From Methanomicrobiales archaeon (lineage in GTDB: Archaea > Halobacteriota > Methanomicrobia > Methanomicrobiales > Methanospirillaceae), in the NCBI GenBank assembly GCA_012520015.1, contig JAAYPD010000435.1, positions 1 to 11,100 on the forward strand: 11,100 nucleotides of DNA, written 5' to 3'. The first letter of the stretch is position 1; each line of letters begins with the position of its first letter. The notes under the pieces were generated by a model. It searched no databases. It was given only the letters and a program-made list of their open reading frames with translations, and was not told the origin of the DNA. Positions 1 through 5,905 of this stretch are shown piece after piece. Both the position numbers and the translations under genes were made by a program.

Positions 1-1103
1 TGGACTGCGCAGGGGAACACATTCGGGCTGTAAATGAACGGAACAACCCCGGAGCCGGTCTCAAGTTCGACATCAACATTACACCATTTCAGGTGGTTTA
101 ATGCACTTAAGTGGTGTTCGAACGGACCATCGGCCGTCATGGTCGTTGTTTCGTCAAGAGTTACGTTACCTGTGTCAAAGGTGAGTTCAGGGTGTTTATT
201 GACATAGTCCATAACTTCCTTTGAATTAGAGCAGAAGTCTCCCCAGTTTGAACCACCATAGGAGTGGAACTGAAGGTGAGTCAGGTGCATGACCTGTTCA
301 CGGCCAAATTTGTTCTTTGCCTTGTACCCGGCCGTCAGCTTCATGGTGTCTATGGTGGTTGGTGCATTGCCCGGGTCTCCAAGCATGTTTCCATGAATGT
401 GAATGGAATGCGGCAGACCAAGATATTCATTGGTTTCAATAAGGCCCTTGATGATCTCTCCAGGAGTAATGTCAAAGAAAGGAACTTCGTCATTAATACC
501 AAGACAGTTAAGACCCCATCCCCAGGCTTCTGTTCCACCAGGGTTGACGATCTTGATTCCATATCCCTTGGTCACTTTTAAGAGCCAGGAGATATAGGCT
601 GCAGTCTTCTCAACATCGTGTTCCTTTAAGTATTCAAATACGAACCAGTTGTTGCCAAACACAGGAAGAGCAGCTTCGTCCACAATCGGAGTGTCTTTTA
701 TCTCTTCATGGACATGCCTTGCATAAAGCGGGGGCATCGCGGCTTCCATGGCAAAACCGTATCCCATACGGGCATATGAGTACCCTGTTCTGAACACTGA
801 CGGAATTGAGAAACCCTGTTCCATCCTGGTGGTCTCCTTGACAATACCGCCACGCATTTCACCACGGATCATCTTGTCTTCAGGTCTGAACCAGCGGCCA
901 AGGTTTACTTTTGGTCCTGCAACGTGAGCGTGGATATCAAGTGCACCGGCCATGACAGTCTTTCCGGATGCATCTATGGTCTTTGCCTTGGATGAGACCT
1001 TGTCAACAATTTTGCCATCCTTGATGGCGATATCAGCCTTGTCTCCTTTTATGCCAGTGACTACATCAAAGACATGGCCATTTTTGATAAGAATTTCACT
1101 CAT
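1..1103 (-). CDS. fwdA: Formylmethanofuran dehydrogenase subunit A (partial, C-terminus beyond the left edge)
   Basis: This is the amidohydrolase-type subunit of formylmethanofuran dehydrogenase, which condenses formate made in subunit B with methanofuran at a dinuclear metal centre. I read 367 N-terminal residues; the family is usually around 570, so roughly the last third lies outside the window. Visible family features are the HAH metal motif at residues 58-60 inside ALDIHAHVAGPKVN, a lysine at 184 (YGIKIVNPGG) that probably corresponds to the carboxylated metal-bridging lysine, and PHSIHIHGN at 231-239 with further metal-ligand histidines. The ATG at 1103 immediately follows the fwdB stop codon with no gap, indicating translational coupling in a fwdDBA operon. 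I see no internal stop or frameshift. Whether it is the tungsten (fwd) or molybdenum (fmd) isoform cannot be told from sequence. Confidence 0.95.
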   Translation of the reverse strand, partial: MSEILIKNGHVFDVVTGIKGDKADIAIKDGKIVDKVSSKAKTIDASGKTVMAGALDIHAHVAGPKVNLGRWFRPEDKMIRGEMRGGIVKETTRMEQGFSIPSVFRTGYSYARMGYGFAMEAAMPPLYARHVHEEIKDTPIVDEAALPVFGNNWFVFEYLKEHDVEKTAAYISWLLKVTKGYGIKIVNPGGTEAWGWGLNCLGINDEVPFFDITPGEIIKGLIETNEYLGLPHSIHIHGNMLGDPGNAPTTIDTMKLTAGYKAKNKFGREQVMHLTHLQFHSYGGSNWGDFCSNSKEVMDYVNKHPELTFDTGNVTLDETTTMTADGPFEHHLSALNHLKWCNVDVELETGSGVVPFIYSPNVFPCAV

Positions 1104-2423
1104 TTATGCATCCCCCATGATATCGCAGAGCCTGTCATATACCTTCTCAAGAAGCTCTTCGTCGGTAAGCATTCCCTCAGGTGGATCAATTACTTTCCTG
1201 CATGCAATCGGGACATTGTCCATACGGTATGCACATCCCTCAACCTCGACTCCCACAAGGGCGACCGGGATGTGGACGTCTGAAATCTCGGTTGTCAGGT
1301 TGATATGCGGGTCAATACAGACCGATGGAATCTGGGCCATGTGTCTTGTTGCTTCAATCGGGAAGTGTGCACCGATATCAGATGCGATACAGATACAGGC
1401 ATCAACCTCCTTTCTCCGAAGCAGGTCAACAGATGAGGTCTCACCAGGATTGTACCTGGCATGGGTCCGGCGGGTAAGGTCAACACAGTACGGGAAACCA
1501 TACTGCCATGAGAGAACCTGTCCTGAACCAGTAACGTTCCAGTGTCCTCTCATTGCAATGATGGAAAACTTGGTGAAGTCGTTCAGGTCACGGGTAAGGT
1601 TGATTGCAATATCGATATTGTGGTTTCTGCCAAGTGTGTGGGTCAGACCCATTCCGAAGAAGATAACACCGAAACGGCCTTCCTTAAGGGTGTTGACTGC
1701 GGATATGATCTTTTCTTTTGGAACTCCGCCAACAACGTCCGGAATTGGCTCTCCACGTGCCACAGTTCTGAATGCATCAAGGAGTTCATAGTCATAACCC
1801 TGTTCAATCTGGATGAATTCGTCAGCACATTTTGCAGTATCAGTGTACCGGCAGTCAACACAGATGATCTTTCTTCCCTTATGACCCTTGGTTGTAAAGA
1901 AACCACGTGGGAAGATAGAGTACCTGGACATGTGACGTGGGTGGGCATGAGCCGGATTACAGCCCCAGAATACAATCCGGTCTGCTCGGTTCTTGATCTC
2001 TCCAAGTGTACAGCTTGGAACACCTACATCCTGAATTGCAAGCAGAGAGGAACCGTGACAGACGGTTGCACAGTTATCAACGATTGTTCCTGCTTTTTCT
2101 GCAACCTTGTGACCGATAGCCATTGCCTCACAGCTTGTAGATGCCCATCCGTACCAGAGGGTCTTTTTGGCTTTTGCAAGCATCTGTGCGGTATATTCAA
2201 TGGCTTCATCATATGAGATCTCTTTATAGGAACCGTCAGGCTGGCGTTTTCTTGGACGGGTTACCCTGCCTTCCTTGCTGACATGAAGGAACTTTTCTGA
2301 ACCAATAGCGCAGGCATTCTGACAATCTATAATTTCCTTGCCATCATCGGACACCGTGATCTCAAGATCATCACAGAGTGTTCCACAAAACGGACAGGTA
2401 ACATCGGTAACTACTTTGGTCAT
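1104..2423 (-). CDS. fwdB: Formylmethanofuran dehydrogenase subunit B (catalytic W/Mo subunit, cysteine form)
   Basis: This is the molybdopterin-type catalytic subunit that reduces CO2 to formate in the first step of methanogenesis. At 439 residues it is full length. The N-terminus has the 4Fe-4S cysteine set CPFCGTLC (C10, C13, C17) with a further cysteine at C34. The metal-ligand residue is C122 in NCATVCHGSS; selenocysteine-using methanogens have Sec at this place, so this is the selenium-independent form. The start ATG at 2423 lies three bases after the fwdD stop and is preceded by a GGGAG-type ribosome site. The molybdopterin-dinucleotide binding domain that is C-terminal in formate dehydrogenases is supplied here by the separate fwdD product. 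Tungsten versus molybdenum use cannot be decided from the sequence. Confidence 0.96.
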   Translation of the reverse strand: MTKVVTDVTCPFCGTLCDDLEITVSDDGKEIIDCQNACAIGSEKFLHVSKEGRVTRPRKRQPDGSYKEISYDEAIEYTAQMLAKAKKTLWYGWASTSCEAMAIGHKVAEKAGTIVDNCATVCHGSSLLAIQDVGVPSCTLGEIKNRADRIVFWGCNPAHAHPRHMSRYSIFPRGFFTTKGHKGRKIICVDCRYTDTAKCADEFIQIEQGYDYELLDAFRTVARGEPIPDVVGGVPKEKIISAVNTLKEGRFGVIFFGMGLTHTLGRNHNIDIAINLTRDLNDFTKFSIIAMRGHWNVTGSGQVLSWQYGFPYCVDLTRRTHARYNPGETSSVDLLRRKEVDACICIASDIGAHFPIEATRHMAQIPSVCIDPHINLTTEISDVHIPVALVGVEVEGCAYRMDNVPIACRKVIDPPEGMLTDEELLEKVYDRLCDIMGDA

Positions 2424-2426
2424 TTA

Positions 2427-2852
2427 TTACTCCCTTGCCGGTGGTTTTCTTTCTTCTCCATAACAGAGAGTCTGGACAAGTTCAACTGCTCCCATCACCT
2501 TCTCATTTTCAGCAGGTTCAATCTCAACATCAAATCCTTTGAAACATGGTTCACCGGTAGAATAGGTATATGCAGAAACGATTGCATTTGCCCAGGGTCC
2601 CATTGGGATATGTGCAAGTCCTGGAACAAGGTCTTCACGGGTCCGGACTGCTTTTACCACGATGCTGCCATCCTTGCTGGTTACACGGACATTGGTATTT
2701 GCCATGATTCCAGCTTTTTTCATATCATCCTCATGCATGTGAATAATAGAAACAGCGTCATAGTACTTCTGGGAAGTCTTTCCTGTCTCCATTGCAACTC
2801 CCTGCTGGATGGTGCGACAGGTGATAAGATTCACGGTTATCTTCTTTGTCAT
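2427..2852 (-). CDS. fwdD: Formylmethanofuran dehydrogenase subunit D (molybdopterin-dinucleotide-binding)
   Basis: This 141-residue protein matches the small D subunit, a beta-barrel molybdopterin-dinucleotide-binding domain that closes over the pterin cofactor of subunit B. Typical segments are the N-terminal VNLITCRTIQQG, the central DAVSIIHMHEDDMKKAGI followed by NVRVTSKDGSIVVKA, and LVPGLAHIPMGPWANAIV at about residues 76-93. It is the first gene of the minus-strand fwdD-fwdB-fwdA group. The ATG at 2852 has a strong Shine-Dalgarno GGAGGAG about four to ten bases upstream. Another ATG lies four bases further upstream (2854-2856) but is in a different frame. A stable hairpin sits directly upstream of the ribosome site (separate entry). 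Confidence 0.93.
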   Translation of the reverse strand: MTKKITVNLITCRTIQQGVAMETGKTSQKYYDAVSIIHMHEDDMKKAGIMANTNVRVTSKDGSIVVKAVRTREDLVPGLAHIPMGPWANAIVSAYTYSTGEPCFKGFDVEIEPAENEKVMGAVELVQTLCYGEERKPPARE

Positions 2853-2856
2853 TCAT

Positions 2857-2894
2857 CTCCTCCGTTTCCTAAAATCCTTCACAGGATTCAGGAA
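2857..2894 (-). promoter_or_regulatory. Strong ribosome site of fwdD with an abutting GNRA-capped hairpin
   Basis: On the minus strand TTCCT pairs with AGGAA and AATCCT pairs with AGGATT around a GTGA loop: an 11-bp stem with one small internal mismatch (2866-2894). The 3' arm ends just before GGAGGAG (2857-2863), the fwdD Shine-Dalgarno. A second perfect hairpin, TCTTTC-ATCG-GAAAGA, lies at 2910-2925. These are direct readings; a role in mRNA stability or translational control of the fwd operon is inference. Confidence 0.5.
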
Positions 2895-3013
2895 TCATCA
2901 GAAGCATTATCTTTCCGATGAAAGACGGTTACACGAACCTGGATAAACAGATTCTAATGGCACAAACGTAGGGGATCAGCATACACCAATGGTTTATATG
3001 AGAAGACTGGTGA

Positions 3014-3101
3014 TGGGATGATCGGGAGCATCCCACCATTCAGGTTTCCATCCATGGTCCTGACCCGAACAGGTACCACTTGTCAACCGAACAAGTAACG
3101 G
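3014..3101. other. Cluster of three hairpins upstream of fwdD (operator array or structured RNA)
   Basis: On the plus strand: TGGGATG (3014-3020) pairs with CATCCCA (3029-3035) around 8 bases; GGTCCTG (3056-3062) pairs with CAGGTACC (3070-3077) with one bulged T, loop of 7; and immediately adjacent ACTTGT (3078-3083) pairs with ACAAGT (3091-3096), loop of 7. The second and third share CCGAACA (3065-3071 and 3087-3093), 22 bases apart. The strand is unclear. If the fwd transcript starts near 3145 they lie in its leader; if it starts near 2970 from CATATAAACC they are DNA upstream of the promoter. A plus TATA-like TTTATATG at 2993-3000 could alternatively drive a plus-strand small RNA through them. 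Confidence 0.4.
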
Positions 3102-3167
3102 TCATCGTGAGGATAATAAAGGATTTGGATTCACATTGAGCTTTTTATGAGAGAAAAACAGACTGCA

Positions 3168-3206
3168 ATATTTAAACGTGCCGATATGCCCGGATAAGTT
3201 GGGCAC
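3168..3206 (-). promoter_or_regulatory. Candidate upstream fwd operon promoter with GTGCCCAAC box
   Basis: On the minus strand the box GTGCCCAAC (3198-3206) is followed about 21 bases later by a TATA-like TTTAAATA (3168-3175). Initiation about 25 bases further on would give a leader of roughly 290 bases before fwdD. A second TATA-like sequence, CATATAAACC at 2991-3000, would give a leader of about 120 bases. Which is used cannot be decided by eye. Confidence 0.4.
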
Positions 3207-3255
3207 AAATAAATAAAAAAAGAGTAGAGAGTTTTCGGGTAAGTGATGAAACGGA

Positions 3256-3279
3256 TTAGGCAAAATTATTTTATGCCTA
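3256..3279. repeat. Inverted TTAGGCA ... TGCCTA boxes
   Basis: TAGGCA at 3257-3262 and TGCCTA at 3274-3279 form an inverted repeat with an 11-base AT spacer, so equivalent positions are about 17 bases apart, between one and two helical turns. The half-site is the same box found at the promoters of this window, which makes it a candidate dimeric protein-binding site. No gene start is nearby. Confidence 0.4.
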
Positions 3280-3341
3280 TCGATCTGTTAGAAATTAAAG
3301 ACAGAGATTCGAAAATAGCTACATAATAGCCATTTATCACA

Positions 3342-3400
3342 TGCCTAACTTATTCAAATCACAATTACACTCAATATCATCGTACCTAAAAATTAGGCAC
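3342..3400. repeat. Further TTAGGCAC-type boxes in AT-rich DNA
   Basis: TGCCTAAC lies at 3342-3349. At 3384-3400 ACCTAA is followed by TTAGGCAC, an everted pair reading CCTAAAAATTAGG. Together with the copies at 3198 and 3256, at least five boxes fall within about 200 bases, in an intergenic region that otherwise shows no gene. Confidence 0.4.
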
Positions 3401-3488
3401 AAAAACAAAATTTCTGAAAAAGTGCCGGTTATCCAAAGGCGCAATAACATGTGATTAGGAGTGGAATTATCTTAAAAAAATAAAATTA

Positions 3489-3642
3489 TTTATATATGAT
3501 GAGCATAAAAATCACCAACAATATACTAAAGTTATTTAACTTCGTCGTGTTAAATATGAAATTCCATTGTCCTGCATTTTTCTGAAACAGTGAAATCAAT
3601 AAACCGGCCGGATGAATTCATTGTTGGATTTTTTCTATTTTT
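3489..3642 (+). ncRNA. Possible small RNA bounded by a TATA box and a T-tract
   Basis: A good archaeal TATA-like TTTATATATG (3489-3498) is followed by a perfect 8-bp inverted repeat TATTTAAC/GTTAAATA with an 8-base loop (3533-3556), the palindrome CCGGCCGG near 3605-3612, and T-rich DNA at about 3627-3642 that could act as an archaeal terminator. A transcript starting near 3520 would be about 120 bases. Only a nine-codon reading frame (ATG at 3556) is present. I recognise no RNA family, and in such AT-rich DNA the elements may be chance. Confidence 0.22.
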
Positions 3643-3734
3643 AGAACCAGTTTTTGATAAATAAATGAAATTCATGCCACATTATAAAAGCGATTTACTG
3701 TATCAACAAGTCAACCATTTCTTAAATGATCACA

Positions 3735-3750
3735 TATAAAAAATGAAGAA
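3735..3750 (-). terminator. Possible T-tract terminator after rubredoxin
   Basis: About 35 bases after the rubredoxin stop, the minus strand reads TTCTTCATTTTTTATATG. Archaeal termination often relies on such oligo-T tracts without a strong hairpin, so this is a plausible end of the Dsr-like/rubredoxin transcript. Confidence 0.4.
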
Positions 3751-3782
3751 TTGGAGAGGATTTGACATGCGCCTGCCAATAA

Positions 3783-3953
3783 TCAGTCCCGGTGGACGAA
3801 AACTCCTTGCTTCTGGATAGAGACTTTACACTCCGGACATCTCCAGGTTTTTGGAAGTTTTTCAAAAGGTGTTCCTGGAAGAATATTCTGGGATTTGTCT
3901 CCTTTTTCAGGAACATACATGTATGCACATTCCAGACATTGCCATTTCGCCAT
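3783..3953 (-). CDS. Rubredoxin
   Basis: A 56-residue protein with the full rubredoxin pattern: [13 protein letters not shown] at the N-terminus (C6, C9), the [17 protein letters not shown] segment at residues 26-42 (C39, C42), and the usual overall length. The four cysteines bind a single iron; the protein is a small cytoplasmic one-electron carrier, in anaerobes often serving oxygen- or superoxide-detoxifying enzymes or other redox partners. The aromatic Trp and Tyr residues expected around the iron site are present. The ATG at 3953 is preceded by GGGG about 11 bases upstream, and the longer reading frame extending upstream overlaps the Dsr-like gene and is not real. It follows the Dsr-like gene by 34 bases, so the two are probably one transcript and may exchange electrons. 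Confidence 0.92.
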   Translation of the reverse strand: MAKWQCLECAYMYVPEKGDKSQNILPGTPFEKLPKTWRCPECKVSIQKQGVFVHRD

Positions 3954-3987
3954 AGCTATACATCCCCTTTGTGAGATAAAAAAATTT

Positions 3988-4902
3988 TCAGAGATAATCC
4001 GGATTTTCAGACTCTTCCTCTGGCCAGATCCGTTTCTCACTGTACTCGTTTCTAATCTCCTTCTTAAACTCATTAAATTCAAGTTCATCAAGCTGCTCGG
4101 AGAGGAGAACATCACTTGAAGCAAGTTCATATGTCCATTTGACAATTTTTCCAACGATCTCCAGGACTTTTTCCTGGTCTGATACAGTAACCAGCTCACG
4201 TCCTACATTTGGATGCCGCCCTCTTCTTCCTCCGACGGTGATTCTGAACCTGGGTTCGCTCCCTCTTAAGACGTCAAACGGACATGGCATTACGCACATG
4301 CCACATTCCACGCATAATCTTTTATCAAGGACAACTTTCCCTCTCCTGATGATGATTGCATTTTCCCGGCAGTATTTCTGACAGGTCCCACACCCGGTGC
4401 ATTCATCCTGATCCCGTAATGGTTCCCTTATACCGGTAATTCCAATCTCATTCATCCGCTCACTTGCGCAACCGTTTGGACAGGCTGAAACAGCAATTCG
4501 CACCTTAACTGGCATCTCCTTACCAAAAAAGCGTTCATCTATCTGTTTTGCAAGAGCAAGTGAGTCAATATTTGCGTATTTACAGTGATCAGTTCCCATG
4601 CAGGCAGTAACATTCACCACCTCTTCCCGTTCCGAACCAAGAGGTGTACCATTTTCTTTTAATGCAGTCAGCATTGGGACAATCCGGCCTGGATCAACGC
4701 CTGGGATCTCTATGGTCTGCCGAACAGTAAGGTGAACCCGTCCATCACCATAAGTTCTGGCAATCTTTCCAATACCGATGGTCTGTTCAGGAGTCAGCAT
4801 ACCGGCAGGAATTCTGAGACGGATAATGCACCGCTCAGGGTCACGCTCCGTGATGATGCCGCCACGGGAATATAAACGGGGATCTACATCCATTAGGATC
4901 AT
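3988..4902 (-). CDS. Small dissimilatory-sulfite-reductase-like protein (siroheme, 4Fe-4S, ferredoxin domain)
   Basis: This 304-residue protein has one nitrite/sulfite reductase repeat followed by a ferredoxin insert. The N-terminal ferredoxin-like half includes [17 protein letters not shown] (about residues 52-68). The siroheme-4Fe-4S ligand set is C101-x5-C107 and C141-x3-C145 (ACPNGC). Two 4Fe-4S ferredoxin motifs follow: C168, C171, C174, C178 and C197, C200, C203, C207. This matches the small Dsr-like proteins described in methanogens, which are much smaller than DsrA/B and lack a demonstrated general function; sulfite reduction is possible but not assured. The C-terminal 50 residues are charged. 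The start is uncertain: neither the ATG at 4902 nor the one three codons later has a ribosome site. A TATA-like CTTTTAAG at 4962-4969 would give a leader of about 35 bases. Rubredoxin follows in the same direction. Confidence 0.88.
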   Translation of the reverse strand: MILMDVDPRLYSRGGIITERDPERCIIRLRIPAGMLTPEQTIGIGKIARTYGDGRVHLTVRQTIEIPGVDPGRIVPMLTALKENGTPLGSEREEVVNVTACMGTDHCKYANIDSLALAKQIDERFFGKEMPVKVRIAVSACPNGCASERMNEIGITGIREPLRDQDECTGCGTCQKYCRENAIIIRRGKVVLDKRLCVECGMCVMPCPFDVLRGSEPRFRITVGGRRGRHPNVGRELVTVSDQEKVLEIVGKIVKWTYELASSDVLLSEQLDELEFNEFKKEIRNEYSEKRIWPEEESENPDYL

Positions 4903-4961
4903 TCATGTGGGCTTTGAATACATAAGAGGATAGGGAAAAGCCAATTAACCACAATGATGAG

Positions 4962-5000
4962 ACTTAAAAGTGCCTAACCAGTTAACCCGATATATTTATT
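4962..5000. promoter_or_regulatory. Divergent promoter region with GTGCCTAAC box
   Basis: GTGCCTAAC (4970-4978) lies between a minus TATA-like CTTTTAAG (4962-4969) for the Dsr-like gene and a plus TATA GATATATTTATT (4989-5000) for the gene at 5025. Initiation about 25 bases after the plus TATA falls only a few bases before ATG 5025, so that mRNA is probably leaderless or nearly so, which fits the lack of a ribosome site there. One box could control both genes. Confidence 0.5.
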
Positions 5001-5024
5001 GTCTATTGGTCTGACCTCTATTGC

Positions 5025-5591
5025 ATGGCAGATATGTCTGAACATATGGAGGCCTTCTTTGGTGTCAACCTGGAGGAAAAATACATAGATGCTCTCCGTG
5101 AACTTGACGAATATGTAGATGATCTAAAGGATATCTCTAAAAATTTACGGGATCTTACAAAAAAAGTCGGCGATAATGAGGTAATAAAAATCCTTAATGA
5201 GAACCGGAATGTTCTTTTTGACATTGCCCAGCAGATAAAGGATATTAAATATTTCCATGAGTTTTATTTCAAGGAAGACAGCGGGGTCAGGCACATCACA
5301 AGGGAACGTGACACGTACATGCTTTTGTACCAGATCATGAAATGGGATACTATTGATGTCAGGGATCTTCTCAGGTGGCTTAATGATTTAAGAGCTCTTT
5401 GTGATGTTATCGGACTCCGGCCAGAAGATCTTGTAAACTTTAAGCGTATGGATACCCAGCCTATCCCTGAGGATATTTCTTCATATCCGGTCCTTGTTAG
5501 AGATAAGCGGGGTTACTGCCTGACCGGAGAAAAATGGAATGTTGTTATTCATGAAGATGAAATCCGGGATGAGATGGAAGCAAAACAATAA
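5025..5591 (+). CDS. Unrecognised acidic, helical protein (188 aa)
   Basis: I do not recognise the family. The protein is soluble and strongly charged, with no signal peptide or membrane segment. Residues about 15-75 are heptad-like and probably form a coiled coil (LEEKYIDALRELDEYV and following). A central helical part (about 95-140) contains YQIMKWDTIDVRDLLRWL, and the C-terminus (about 155-188) looks like a small beta unit, YPVLVRDKRGYCLTGEKW. Only two cysteines are present and no metal motif is seen. The ATG at 5025 has no Shine-Dalgarno but lies just where transcription from the TATA at 4989-5000 should start. It is divergent from the Dsr-like gene, sharing the GTGCCTAAC box, and converges on the sulfur operon. 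A link to that system is suggested by position only. Confidence 0.8.
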   Translation: MADMSEHMEAFFGVNLEEKYIDALRELDEYVDDLKDISKNLRDLTKKVGDNEVIKILNENRNVLFDIAQQIKDIKYFHEFYFKEDSGVRHITRERDTYMLLYQIMKWDTIDVRDLLRWLNDLRALCDVIGLRPEDLVNFKRMDTQPIPEDISSYPVLVRDKRGYCLTGEKWNVVIHEDEIRDEMEAKQ

Positions 5592-5602
5592 TACCGGATT
5601 TG

Positions 5603-5642
5603 ATAAATAAAAGCATCAAAATTAAAGAAAGTGGTTTACCAC
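5603..5642 (-). terminator. Hairpin plus T-rich terminator of the six-gene operon
   Basis: On the minus strand GTGGT-AA-ACCAC (5631-5642) is followed by TTTCTTTAATTTTGATGC and further T-rich bases to about 5603, starting 18 bases after the stop codon of the last operon gene. It looks like a hairpin/T-tract terminator and may also serve the convergent plus-strand gene. Confidence 0.5.
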
Positions 5643-5659
5643 AGCCTCTTCATTTTAAA

Positions 5660-5905
5660 TCAGGTATCGCATGATGATATTGTTATCAGATAATCATTAC
5701 CTGATTCCTCTTTTTTCATAAAGAGTTTTAAGCGTGGTGGTATTCCTTCAATTTGCGAATATTGTTTGCGGGTAAGCATTATCTTTTGGATTTCACCTTC
5801 TTTCATCCGTTTCACAAGAAGAGAAAACTGAATTGAAAGATTTGTGCATGTTTCATTTCGCAAATCCATGAACTGGCTATTATTACCAAATAAGTGTTCT
5901 GACAT
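5660..5905 (-). CDS. Degenerate TusA-like small protein
   Basis: An 81-residue protein whose start at 5905 is fixed by a good GGAGG ribosome site eight bases upstream. Its N-terminal half, MDLRNETCTNLSIQ (residues 13-26), lines up with the beta1-loop-alpha1 start of TusA/SirA proteins (typically DLRGxxCPxP), and EGEIQKIML (about 36-44) fits the following strand. The putative active cysteine is C20, but the proline normally next to it is threonine, and a second cysteine (C79) is close to the C-terminus. The reading frame overlaps the end of the DsrE-fusion gene by 23 bases, so translation is likely coupled. It is the last gene of the operon. A persulfide-carrier or accessory role is inferred; the TusA resemblance is by eye and modest. 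Confidence 0.75.
   Translation of the reverse strand: MSEHLFGNNSQFMDLRNETCTNLSIQFSLLVKRMKEGEIQKIMLTRKQYSQIEGIPPRLKLFMKKEESGNDYLITISSCDT

Larger units (their letters stand above)
2853..3782. other. 930-base intergenic region upstream of fwdD and downstream of rubredoxin
   Basis: No convincing protein or tRNA gene is visible on either strand. Two parts differ in composition. From about 2866 to 3110 the DNA is moderately GC-rich and full of short inverted repeats. From about 3180 to 3780 it is strongly AT-rich and contains several copies of a TTAGGCAC-like box, an 8-bp inverted repeat and TATA-like elements. It should hold the fwd promoter and leader, and the 3' end of the rubredoxin transcript. 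Confidence 0.75.

Noticed and set aside
2050..2070. Possible selenocysteine site in fwdB with a downstream SECIS element
   Set aside because: The residue at the Sec position is an ordinary cysteine codon, and there is no in-frame TGA in fwdB.
952..2216. Long plus-strand open frames (952-1791 and 1542-2216) opposite fwdB and the fwdA start
   Set aside because: They are antisense shadows of strongly conserved fwdB and fwdA; the translations show no domain, and have low-complexity Ser/Cys-rich composition typical of antisense frames.
3014..3101. tRNA or box C/D small RNA in the hairpin cluster
   Set aside because: No cloverleaf or T-arm consensus is present, and CTGA and TGATG-like strings are not spaced as paired C/D and C'/D' boxes.
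3180..3420. CRISPR-like array suggested by repeated TTAGGCAC boxes
   Set aside because: Units are only eight or nine bases, unevenly spaced, in both orientations, and with no spacer-sized regular intervals.
3783..4199. A 138-residue minus-strand frame containing rubredoxin as its C-terminal part
   Set aside because: The upstream part overlaps the Dsr-like gene out of frame and has no resemblance to any domain; rubredoxin has its own ATG at 3953 with the normal family length.
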